25,432 nt of DNA from a virus: positions 1 through 25,432 of the IMG/VR virus record IMGVR_UViG_3300037493_003860; one strand, given 5' to 3'. A program made the translations under genes and the position numbers. Below the pieces are notes generated by a model. It did no database searches, had not been told where the DNA came from, and saw only the letters and a list, made by a program, of their open reading frames with translations. Positions 1 to 4,964 of this stretch are shown here, in pieces; positions within the stretch are counted from its first letter, which is position 1; each line of letters starts with the position of its first letter.

Positions 1-2
1 CA

Positions 3-308
3 TGGGCCGCCGCAGGGGCCGCCGCCGCAGGGGCCGCCGCCGCACGGGCCGCCGCAGGGGCCGCCGCGCGGGCCTCCGCATGGGACGCCGCAGGGGCCGC
101 CGCGCGGGCCTCCGCATGGGCCGCCGCAGGGGCCGCCGCGCGGGCCTCCGCATGGGACGCCGCAGGGGCCGCCGCGCGGGCCTCCGCATGGGACGCCGCA
201 GGGGCCGCCGCCGCAGGGGCCGCGCTCAAAGCCACCCGCGACGAGTTGCAGCTATCCGCCGTTGATCTTGTCGAGCGCATGGCCGCTCTTTCGGAGACGC
301 AGTCATGA
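3..308 (+). CDS. Ala/Trp-rich repeat protein, C-terminal part (partial)
   Basis: This is the end of a gene entering from the left edge; no start codon is in the window, and the first complete codon is at 3. The visible 101 residues are mostly 12-residue repeats of the type AWDAAGAAARAS, followed by a more normal tail (LKATRDELQLSAVDLVERMA). I chose this frame because its TGA (306-308) overlaps the ATG of the next gene as ATGA, the junction used through the rest of this run of genes, and because the tail reads as an ordinary amphipathic sequence. The other two forward frames give pure Arg/Gly or Pro/Gly repeats. From general knowledge, Ala-rich stretches with regular Trp/Asp/Arg occur in phage hypothetical proteins and probably form long helices. 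The function is unknown. Confidence 0.7.
   Translation, partial: WAAAGAAAAGAAAARAAAGAAARASAWDAAGAAARASAWAAAGAAARASAWDAAGAAARASAWDAAGAAAAGAALKATRDELQLSAVDLVERMAALSETQS
42..221 (+). repeat. 36-bp tandem repeat, five units
   Basis: Five consecutive 36-bp units begin at 42, 78, 114, 150 and 186. Each starts GCA-TGG (GCA-CGG in the first) and encodes 12 residues in the frame ending at 308. The units differ at a few positions: Asp or Ala as the third residue, and the last unit diverges near its end. Bases 3-41 look like a further diverged unit. The period is a multiple of three, so copy-number change would keep the frame. There are no spacers, so this is not a CRISPR array. Confidence 0.9.
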
Positions 309-565
309 CCATCGCCAACGAACTACGCGCCGAGACGAAGCGCATATTGAAACGCAACTTCGGCCTGCCGAACGAGCTGGCCGCTATCAAGATCAGCACC
401 GTCGCGCGCATCGACGCCTACGTCACCGAGGCAGAGGATCGCGCGGCGGCGTGTACGTGCAGGGAGCCGGAAGCGTTCAACCCGTTCCGCCGTGAGACGC
501 GCCTGGATTACGATCTGAAGCTCGCGCGGTTCAAGCGGATGGCGGCTGAGGAAGGGCGGGCGTGA
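305..565 (+). CDS. Hypothetical phage protein, 86 aa
   Basis: I do not recognise the family. The ATG overlaps the upstream stop (ATGA at 305-308), and the TGA (563-565) shares its last base with the next ATG. The protein is soluble, charged and probably mostly helical: a basic N-terminal helix (residues about 3-20), a mid-region with Cys50 and Cys52 in an ACTCREPEAFNPF segment, and a helical C-terminus rich in Arg/Lys/Glu. The two close cysteines could bind a metal, but no full zinc motif is present. Its place in a run of small genes around a DNA methyltransferase suggests an early accessory role. That is inference from context only. Confidence 0.7.
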   Translation: MTIANELRAETKRILKRNFGLPNELAAIKISTVARIDAYVTEAEDRAAACTCREPEAFNPFRRETRLDYDLKLARFKRMAAEEGRA

Positions 566-741
566 TGGGAACGTGGCACATCAAGACGCGGGAAATCCCC
601 GAGGATAAGGACGGCTGCACATGGCAAGCCTACCTCGTTGACGATCCGCGCGGTCCGAAAGGTCGCGGCACAACCTCGCGCGAAGCCATCGCTGATCTGG
701 TGGAATACATCCAGAGCGATGAAGAAGAGAGCGCGCAATGA
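565..741 (+). CDS. Small hypothetical protein, 58 aa
   Basis: The ATG at 565-567 shares its first base with the TGA of the preceding gene, and its own TGA (739-741) overlaps an ATG at 738, so it fits the coupled gene chain on both sides. The product begins MGTWHIKTREIPEDKDGCTW and continues with a DDPRGPKGRGTTSREAIADL segment before an acidic tail. It looks like a small alpha/beta protein: two predicted strands around HIKTRE and TWQAYLV, then a helix from SREAIADLVEYIQ. This strand-strand-helix plan resembles small HicB-like or DUF-type folds, but I cannot assign a family. No signal peptide or membrane segment is visible. Confidence 0.7.
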   Translation: MGTWHIKTREIPEDKDGCTWQAYLVDDPRGPKGRGTTSREAIADLVEYIQSDEEESAQ

Positions 742-782
742 CCCCGCGCAGGCTGGAGCGGATGCGGGTGGAGGATGCGTGA
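738..782 (+). other. 14-codon mini-cistron bridging to the methyltransferase
   Basis: A reading frame MTPRRLERMRVEDA starts with ATG inside the previous stop (ATGA at 738-741) and stops with a TGA that shares its last base with the methyltransferase ATG (780-784). It would carry ribosomes across what is otherwise a 40-base gap and continues the coupling seen at every other junction. It may be a translational coupling or leader peptide, or simply the spacer holding the methyltransferase ribosome-binding site (GGAGG at 770-774). No function is claimed for the peptide. Confidence 0.35.
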
Positions 783-1858
783 TGCGCAAGCTTCGCGTCC
801 TCGATCTTTTCAGCGGCGTCGGCGCGTACTCGCTTGGCCTTGAACGCACAGGCGGCTTTCAGACCGTGGCGTTCTGCGAGCTTGAAGACTACCCGCGCCG
901 CATACTGAGGAAGCACTGGCCCGATGTCAAAATCTACGAAGACGTCCGTGAACTCACCGGCGCCCGACTTGCCGCAGATGGAATTGTTCCCGACTGGATC
1001 GTTGCCGGCTGGCCCTGCCAAGACATCAGCAGTGCGGGTACGGGACATGGCCTGGACGGCGCACGCTCAGGACTATGGACGGAAATCGTGCGACTGGCTC
1101 GCGAGTTGGGAGTTAAAGGGCTCATTCTGGAGAACAGCTCAAACCTCCTTAGCATCAACGGGGGAGCTGACTTCGGAACGGTTCTCGGAGACTTGGCCGC
1201 GCTCGGGTTTGATGCGGAATGGCACTGCTTACCTGCTGCCGCCTTTGACGCACCGCACATCCGTGATCGCCTCTGGGTCGTCGCAACTTCTGCCGACGCC
1301 AACCTGCGCTGCAAACATGATGTCTCCATCAATGCAGAAATGGCCGCTTCACCGCAATCTGTGGCCGACGCCTCACGGGTTCAGCGCGGATGGGAAGAGC
1401 AACGGGCCAAGCGGGAACGAGTTGGGCCGGGCGGTGAACCAGAGACTGTTTCCAACGCCAAGGTCGTCGGACGGAGAAAAAGGAAGCAGGACGGCACAGG
1501 GAGCGGCTCGAGAACTCGAGCGCGGGAAGAATATCGACCTGGGAATGGTGGCTGCACTTTGGCCGACACCGACAGCGTCGGCGGGCGGACAAGACACTGC
1601 GGCGCTAGCGAGGGGCAAGACGCTGAATTTGGCGGGAGCGGTGCAAATCTGGCCGACGCCAACATCGTCGCGCCGATCGGGACTGCAATCGCACGGATCG
1701 AACGCCATACTTGGGAGCCTGAACCCGGACTGGGTCGAGTGGCTACAGGGATTGCCGATAGGGTGGACCGCCTCCGCGCAATCGGAAACCTCAACCCGCC
1801 CATCATCCCGGAAACGATAGGCCGCGCAATTCTCGCAGCACAGGAAGCAGCAGCATGA
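782..1858 (+). CDS. C5 cytosine DNA methyltransferase (Dcm-like)
   Basis: This 358-aa enzyme should transfer a methyl group from S-adenosylmethionine to carbon 5 of cytosine in DNA. The start is ATG 782, preceded by GGAGG at 770-774; the frame is open further upstream, but motif I begins just after this Met. Visible motifs: I, VLDLFSGVGAYSLGLE (residues 7-21); IV, GWPCQDIS with catalytic Cys79; VI, LENSSNLL with Glu117 (usually ENV); VIII, HIRDRLWVVA (159-168; the family usually has QxRxR); and X, LRAIGNLNPPIIPETIGRAI (331-350). Residues 170-310, where the target-recognition domain should lie, are low in complexity and contain five spaced [A/S][D/N][A/T] repeats. Phage C5 enzymes with such a region are known. 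It could protect phage DNA from restriction or alter host methylation. A second long frame overlaps most of the gene. Confidence 0.93.
   Translation: MRKLRVLDLFSGVGAYSLGLERTGGFQTVAFCELEDYPRRILRKHWPDVKIYEDVRELTGARLAADGIVPDWIVAGWPCQDISSAGTGHGLDGARSGLWTEIVRLARELGVKGLILENSSNLLSINGGADFGTVLGDLAALGFDAEWHCLPAAAFDAPHIRDRLWVVATSADANLRCKHDVSINAEMAASPQSVADASRVQRGWEEQRAKRERVGPGGEPETVSNAKVVGRRKRKQDGTGSGSRTRAREEYRPGNGGCTLADTDSVGGRTRHCGASEGQDAEFGGSGANLADANIVAPIGTAIARIERHTWEPEPGLGRVATGIADRVDRLRAIGNLNPPIIPETIGRAILAAQEAAA
924..1820 (+). CDS. Overlapping +1-frame protein nested in the methyltransferase gene
   Basis: A 298-aa frame lies wholly inside the methyltransferase gene, +1 relative to it. GAGGAAG at 906-912 is a possible, somewhat distant ribosome-binding site. 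It looks like protein rather than noise: a segment FSETWPRSGLMRNGTAYLLP (residues 87-106), five regularly spaced [LFI][LFW]PTP motifs at residues 122-126, 146-150, 175-179, 212-216 and 242-246, and a C-terminal SLNPDWVEWLQGLPIGWT (265-282). I recall phage proteins with this pattern (WPTP repeats, then LNPxWVEWLMGxPIGWT), often annotated as hypothetical or methylase-related, so both frames may be conserved. The last motif resembles motif IX of C5 methyltransferases. The function is unknown; a partner or target-recognition role for the methyltransferase is a guess. Confidence 0.55.
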   Translation: MSKSTKTSVNSPAPDLPQMELFPTGSLPAGPAKTSAVRVRDMAWTAHAQDYGRKSCDWLASWELKGSFWRTAQTSLASTGELTSERFSETWPRSGLMRNGTAYLLPPLTHRTSVIASGSSQLLPTPTCAANMMSPSMQKWPLHRNLWPTPHGFSADGKSNGPSGNELGRAVNQRLFPTPRSSDGEKGSRTAQGAARELERGKNIDLGMVAALWPTPTASAGGQDTAALARGKTLNLAGAVQIWPTPTSSRRSGLQSHGSNAILGSLNPDWVEWLQGLPIGWTASAQSETSTRPSSRKR

Positions 1859-2055
1859 GCCCCGATGACAAACAGCGCGAGTTGCTTGCGGAGGCGTTGG
1901 ATGCTTTGCAGCTAATCGCCAACTGCATTCATCCGAGGTTTCGGGCGGAAGACGACATTGACCTGCTGTACGCCAACGAAAAGGCGTTTGGACAATGCAT
2001 CAATGTTGCCCGCGCCGCCGCCGACAAAATCCGCGCTGCTATGGGAGGGGGGTGA
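1855..2055 (+). CDS. Small hypothetical protein, 66 aa
   Basis: The ATG overlaps the methyltransferase stop as ATGA (1855-1858), and the TGA shares a base with the next ATG (2053-2057). The protein (MSPDDKQRELLAEALDALQL...) appears all-helical: an acidic first helix (residues 4-23), a short loop with HPRF, then two helices ending in RAAADKIRAAMGGG. Cys25 and Cys48 are present but far apart. Its C-terminal codons include the purine-rich run at 2042-2051 that serves as ribosome-binding site for the next gene. Small helical proteins of this type are common in phage early operons; I do not recognise the family. Confidence 0.7.
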   Translation: MSPDDKQRELLAEALDALQLIANCIHPRFRAEDDIDLLYANEKAFGQCINVARAAADKIRAAMGGG

Positions 2056-2435
2056 TGGACGCCGTGAGACCTGTTTGGAAATACAAACTTCCAGAAGCCA
2101 CGTTTCGCAAACTGACCAGCAGACCGATCACGCGCGTTGATCACGGTTGGCGGTTTCTCACATCAGACACATCGGAAAGCTGGATCACGCTAATAACGGC
2201 AGACAATGGCAGCAGCGACAAAGGCGACACGATAAAAATCGCCTCGCACAATCTGTCCGCGTTCTTTGAGCTGTTCCAGTTCAAGCCTGACCACGCCCGC
2301 CTGTTCTGGCTGACTTACGTAGGCGAAGGGGCGCAGAAACAGATAGCGGAAATCGACAAGTTTGAGCGCACGTATGATCGCGACCGCCGCGACTATGAAC
2401 GGCTGAAGCGCAAGTTTGAAGGAGGCCAGACGTGA
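2055..2435 (+). CDS. Hypothetical protein, 126 aa, helical C-terminus
   Basis: I place the start at ATG 2055, which overlaps the upstream TGA and follows a strong purine run (GGGAGGGGGG at 2042-2051), rather than at an in-frame ATG 60 bases upstream inside the previous gene. The N-terminal two thirds look like a beta-rich fold (WKYKLPEATF, GWRFLTSDTSESWITLITA, DTIKIASHNLSAFFELF). The last 35 residues (KQIAEIDKFERTYDRDRRDY and on) are strongly charged and helical. No catalytic motif is recognised. It ends with a GTGA overlap onto the next gene, preceded by GGAGG at 2421-2425. Confidence 0.7.
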   Translation: MDAVRPVWKYKLPEATFRKLTSRPITRVDHGWRFLTSDTSESWITLITADNGSSDKGDTIKIASHNLSAFFELFQFKPDHARLFWLTYVGEGAQKQIAEIDKFERTYDRDRRDYERLKRKFEGGQT

Positions 2436-2713
2436 CGACGCAAGAACTGGTGGAGCGGCTGCGAGAGGGGTTGCCCTATGTCGTCAGCGCTACCGTATGG
2501 GCCGAGTCTGATGCGCTCAAGGCCGAAGCAGCATCCCGCCTCTCCGAGATGGACGCTGAGAACAAGAGGCTTAGGGAGGCGCTGACAAATCTCATGGCGC
2601 ACGTTGGCCCTGCTGTCCTTGGCAATTCCGACTTTAGCCCAAGCTGGCGCAAGGCTGCACGAGAAGCCCGCGCGGCGCTGGAGCACCAGCAGAAGGGGGA
2701 GCCGAAGCCGTGA
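2432..2713 (+). CDS. Small coiled-coil protein, 93 aa, GTG start
   Basis: The start is GTG at 2432, overlapping the previous TGA as GTGA and positioned 6 bases after GGAGG (2421-2425). The protein has a short N-terminal helix (TTQELVERLREGLPYV), a central heptad-like stretch (ASRLSEMDAENKRLREALTN, residues about 34-53) that should form a coiled coil, and a helical C-terminus (SWRKAAREARAALEHQQ). Ead/Ea22-like or other short coiled-coil proteins are frequent in phage early regions, but I cannot assign it. It is the last clear plus-strand gene here. Its stop lies only two bases from the stop of the convergent minus-strand module. Confidence 0.7.
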   Translation: MTTQELVERLREGLPYVVSATVWAESDALKAEAASRLSEMDAENKRLREALTNLMAHVGPAVLGNSDFSPSWRKAAREARAALEHQQKGEPKP

Positions 2714-2715
2714 GC

Positions 2716-2808
2716 CTACAGCCGATCAATCACCAGCGCGAACCAGACCAGAAAGCTGAAGCTGGAGATGACCAGAAGCGACATCTTGAGGAACGGCACG
2801 AACCTCAT
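2716..2808 (-). CDS. 30-aa membrane microprotein at the end of the lysis module
   Basis: This short minus-strand gene starts with an ATG that overlaps the stop of the upstream gene as ATGA (plus-strand 2805-2808) and ends with TAG at 2716-2718. The product is MRFVPFLKMSLLVISSFSFL followed by VWFALVIDRL: a short basic N-terminus and one long hydrophobic segment (residues about 10-27) with a charged end, which is a plausible single-span membrane peptide. The coupling and hydrophobicity favour a real gene. It could be a holin accessory, antiholin or envelope-disturbing peptide, judged only from its place next to the spanins and holin-like gene. Confidence 0.55.
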   Translation of the reverse strand: MRFVPFLKMSLLVISSFSFLVWFALVIDRL

Positions 2809-3020
2809 TGCCGCACCCACACGCGGATTACCTTTTCGGGGTACCAGCGCCCCGCCGCCTCAACCAGGCACTGCCCGTCCCGGTAGGTCACACGCAGGCC
2901 GCTATCAGCCCAACGCGCGTCACAGTCCGCAGCATGTCCCGCGACGAACACCCACGCGCCAACAGCCCCGGCGAGCGCTACAGCCGCAGCCGCAGGCATC
3001 ACCGGGGGTAGAGGTCGCAC
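2805..3020 (-). CDS. Small membrane-anchored or exported protein, 71 aa
   Basis: The gene begins either at GTG 3020, whose G is the last base of the upstream TAG, or at ATG 2999, seven codons in; neither has a strong ribosome-binding site. I chose the GTG for its coupling. Residues 8-28 (MPAAAAVALAGAVGAWVFVA) form one hydrophobic segment that acts as a membrane anchor or uncleaved signal. The remaining 40 residues (beginning GHAADCDARWADSGLRVTY) would be periplasmic, with Cys33 and Cys51 able to form a disulphide. The C-terminal GQCLVEAAGRWYPEKVIRVW looks like a small beta module. Similar short proteins are common near phage lysis genes; the role is not known. Confidence 0.7.
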   Translation of the reverse strand: MRPLPPVMPAAAAVALAGAVGAWVFVAGHAADCDARWADSGLRVTYRDGQCLVEAAGRWYPEKVIRVWVRQ

Positions 3021-3217
3021 TACTTCGTCAGTTCTTTGTGGATGATCAGCGCGCTGACAACGCCGAGAACGATAGCCGCGAAGTCCGAGATGCCCGGAAC
3101 TTTCGGCCCGCCCAGCACGGTGTTGATCGCGATGCCAAAGCAGACGGCAACTGCAAAGATGCCGATATGTAGGAACGGCCCGAGCGCGTCTTTCTGTTCT
3201 TTAGTCAGGAATGCCAT
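3020..3217 (-). CDS. Putative holin, 65 aa, two membrane segments
   Basis: The start ATG is preceded by AGGAGAG with good spacing. The 65-residue product has a charged N-terminus (MAFLTKEQKDAL), two hydrophobic segments (about residues 13-35, LGPFLHIGIFAVAVCFGIAI; and 43-60, ISDFAAIVLGVVSALII) separated by a GGPKVPG turn, and a basic tail HKELTK. Size, two spans and a basic C-terminus fit a class II holin, which would open the inner membrane and let the endolysin through. Its neighbours (endolysin and spanins directly upstream) support this. No holin family is certain from sequence, and the other small membrane proteins nearby are alternative candidates. Confidence 0.65.
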   Translation of the reverse strand: MAFLTKEQKDALGPFLHIGIFAVAVCFGIAINTVLGGPKVPGISDFAAIVLGVVSALIIHKELTK

Positions 3218-3226
3218 TTATCTCTC

Positions 3227-3499
3227 CTAGAGTTTACACCCAGCCTCGAGCCATTGCGCCACGTTGGATGTGGCGTAGTCCTTCGCCGCGGTGGGCCAGG
3301 TATCGTATTCAGCGCGGGAAACGGATGCGGGGGTCTGGCCCCGGCAGAACTCGATCAGCAGGCCAACACGCAAATCCTCAACCGGCTTTACCGCTTCCGC
3401 TTTCTCCTCGGAAAAGAACGGAAGCGATGGGGTCTGGCACGCTGTTAGCGTCGGGATAGACAGGGCTAGTATCCCTAGCCGTGATAGCTGCATCCGCAT
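3227..3499 (-). CDS. Outer-membrane lipoprotein spanin (Rz1-like)
   Basis: The 90-aa product starts with a signal peptide (MRMQLSRLGILALSIPTLTA) followed by Cys21 in a lipobox LTAC, so it should be lipid-modified and sorted to the outer membrane. After the Cys comes a Pro-containing stretch (QTPSLPFFSEEKAEAVKP), then a segment with Cys54 and Cys88 that may form a disulphide. The gene begins inside the upstream inner-spanin gene in another frame, overlapping it by 122 bases; this is the overlapping Rz/Rz1 arrangement. Together the two proteins span the periplasm and disrupt the outer membrane in the last step of lysis. It implies a Gram-negative host. Confidence 0.82.
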   Translation of the reverse strand: MRMQLSRLGILALSIPTLTACQTPSLPFFSEEKAEAVKPVEDLRVGLLIEFCRGQTPASVSRAEYDTWPTAAKDYATSNVAQWLEAGCKL

Positions 3500-3716
3500 G
3501 GGTTCTCTCTTCTGTGATGATTTCTGCGCTACGCGTGGTGACAGCTTCCCTGGCCTGCGCCTGCTTCACGGCTGATGCCTGGCGCTCGGCTTTGCGGCCG
3601 GCGTCCTTGAGGTGCCGCTTGACGGCTTCCCAGCCGAGAAGCGCGACAACTGCCCACGCGATGAACCGCGCGATCGGGTTGTCGGTGAAGAATTTGCCTA
3701 TTGCCGCCCACGTCAT
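3378..3716 (-). CDS. Inner-membrane spanin (Rz-like)
   Basis: This 112-aa protein has an N-terminal membrane segment (RFIAWAVVALLGW, residues about 17-29), then a long charged helix (KRHLKDAGRKAERQASAVKQ through the EERTHADAAITARD region, about residues 34-82) that should form a periplasmic coiled coil, and a Pro/Ser/Gly-rich C-terminus. This is the expected plan of an i-spanin. The outer-spanin gene starts within it in a different frame. The start is ATG 3716, with AGGGG a few bases upstream, just after the endolysin stop. The assignment rests on architecture and position, since i-spanins diverge strongly in sequence. Confidence 0.78.
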   Translation of the reverse strand: MTWAAIGKFFTDNPIARFIAWAVVALLGWEAVKRHLKDAGRKAERQASAVKQAQAREAVTTRSAEIITEERTHADAAITARDTSPVYPDANSVPDPIASVLFRGESGSGKAG

Positions 3717-3725
3717 TCCTTGCCC

Positions 3726-4964
3726 CTATTTCAAAAGCGTCGTTGCTTCGACCATGCCCTTGGTCATGACCTTCGTGCCGCGCTTGCGTGTGAGCCAGCC
3801 GATGCCCGCCACGACTGCGGTTGCGACCAGCGCGATGACGACAGGGTCGCGCGAGAGATCAAAAGCAATGGCCCCCACGGCCGTGCCAACGCCAAGACGC
3901 ACGGTCACGATCTGGATCACAGAACCGATGCCAACGATGACCATGCCGACGCCGCGCTGGCTGTCGCTCATGTTCTTTGCGCCCTTGTCGAGGTCGATTT
4001 CCCCGTAAGGCACGGAGCGCACGTCAACCGTCTTCGGCGCGATGATGACGGGCTCAGGCGGGGGCTTCGTCTCAATCTTAGGCGCAAGTGGCGGCGCAGG
4101 CTTAACCGGCGGCGGCGACGGCTGGGGAGCCGGATTTATCGCCACCGCCGGCCCTGCTACCACGGGACCACTCGGCGGCGCAGGAACGGGGGCAGATGCC
4201 AGCGGAGGGGGGCTGGGCTGGGGGGCTTGCTTCTCCGCTGGCTCCGCATCGCCTGGCGCTTCAGCGGCGACAGGCTCAGCTTTGACGGGTTCGGGCTTGA
4301 CCAGCTCCGACCACGATTTCTTGAAAATATGCGAGGTGTCGGGCGGCTTCGATGTGTCCAGCCGCGCACGCATGAGGGTGTCTTCCAGAGACGTGCTTTC
4401 GTTCGTGTCGATCTGCCCGCCTTCGGTCACTGACAGCTTGATGACGCTGATGCTGCAAGCGTTCTCCCACGGCAGATCCGAGAACAGGCAGGCTTCAGCC
4501 AGGCGGCGCCGATACAGGCCCTTGAGCGGCTTGCCTCCCGCCCGGCAGTTGCGCGGAAACTGAAGCAGGGCGCTTCCATACGAACCCGGCGTCATCACCT
4601 TGCCCGCGTCAGTCACGCCGCCATTCAGGCAGGCTTTCAGGCTTTTGGGGATGTACCCTAGATTGAAGGCGAGACTTGCCAGCGCATCAAATTCCCCTTG
4701 CGTGAGCGGCACGGTGATCTGGTCCCGCACGATCTGCGCGTGCTTCGCGACGTCCTCGTCCAGCAGCGCGTCAGCTTCGGCAAGCGTGATGGTCTTGCCG
4801 ACGACTGCGACCGGCCCCGTGCGGCCGTAGCCGATGGTCGGGATGTTGATCGGGTCGAGGTAGCCGACGAGGCTTAGACCCTCGAAATGCCGGATGAGAT
4901 CAACCGCCGCGCGCGACGGATACAGCTCACTCGGCGGCCTGCGGCGGAGAATTTCTATCGCCAT
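3726..4964 (-). CDS. GH24 endolysin (lysozyme) with Pro-rich linker and C-terminal membrane segments
   Basis: The N-terminal ~170 residues are a T4-type glycoside hydrolase family 24 lysozyme, which cuts the MurNAc-GlcNAc bonds of peptidoglycan. The triad spacing of T4 lysozyme (E11-D20-T26) is reproduced exactly as Glu28 (HFEGLSL), Asp37 (GYLDP) and Thr43 (IPTIGYG). FDALASLAFNLG and the RRLAEACLF region also fit the family. Known phage lysozymes are about 150-180 aa; this one is 412. The extra part is a long Pro/Ala-rich linker (about residues 215-320), then two hydrophobic segments near 338-368 and 373-391 ending in RKRGTKVMTKGMVEATTLLK. The C-terminus could anchor the enzyme in the membrane or be a fused holin-like piece. 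The gene overlaps the upstream membrane-protein gene by 38 bases. Confidence 0.88.
   Translation of the reverse strand: MAIEILRRRPPSELYPSRAAVDLIRHFEGLSLVGYLDPINIPTIGYGRTGPVAVVGKTITLAEADALLDEDVAKHAQIVRDQITVPLTQGEFDALASLAFNLGYIPKSLKACLNGGVTDAGKVMTPGSYGSALLQFPRNCRAGGKPLKGLYRRRLAEACLFSDLPWENACSISVIKLSVTEGGQIDTNESTSLEDTLMRARLDTSKPPDTSHIFKKSWSELVKPEPVKAEPVAAEAPGDAEPAEKQAPQPSPPPLASAPVPAPPSGPVVAGPAVAINPAPQPSPPPVKPAPPLAPKIETKPPPEPVIIAPKTVDVRSVPYGEIDLDKGAKNMSDSQRGVGMVIVGIGSVIQIVTVRLGVGTAVGAIAFDLSRDPVVIALVATAVVAGIGWLTRKRGTKVMTKGMVEATTLLK

Noticed and set aside
3-221. CRISPR-like array
   Set aside because: The 36-bp units are directly adjacent with no spacers and stay in a coding frame.
2-265. Arg/Gly-repeat forward frame (MGRRRGRR...)
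   Set aside because: It is the out-of-phase reading of the 36-bp repeats. The frame ending at 308 couples to the next gene by ATGA and has a normal tail sequence.
1-495. Pro/Gly repeat frame continuing to 495
   Set aside because: Its C-terminal part overlaps the 305-565 gene in another phase, has no coupling or ribosome-binding site, and reads as Arg/His-rich shadow sequence.
934-1806. Long minus-strand frames across the methyltransferase (934-1332, 1373-1708, 1381-1806)
   Set aside because: No start-site signal or recognisable protein features; they mirror GC-rich codon bias on the opposite strand.
782-1858. Methyltransferase broken by a frameshift
   Set aside because: Motifs I, IV, VI, VIII and X are all in one uninterrupted frame, so the +1 frame is an overlap, not the second half of a broken gene.
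2710-2886. 58-codon plus-strand frame starting GTGA at 2710
   Set aside because: The GTGA overlap continues the coupling pattern, but the frame is antisense to two better-supported minus-strand membrane genes and its product is a basic, low-quality sequence. Kept only as a remote possibility.
3612-4433. 273-aa plus-strand frame opposite the endolysin
   Set aside because: Arg/His-rich shadow of a GC-rich gene with a clear catalytic triad on the other strand.
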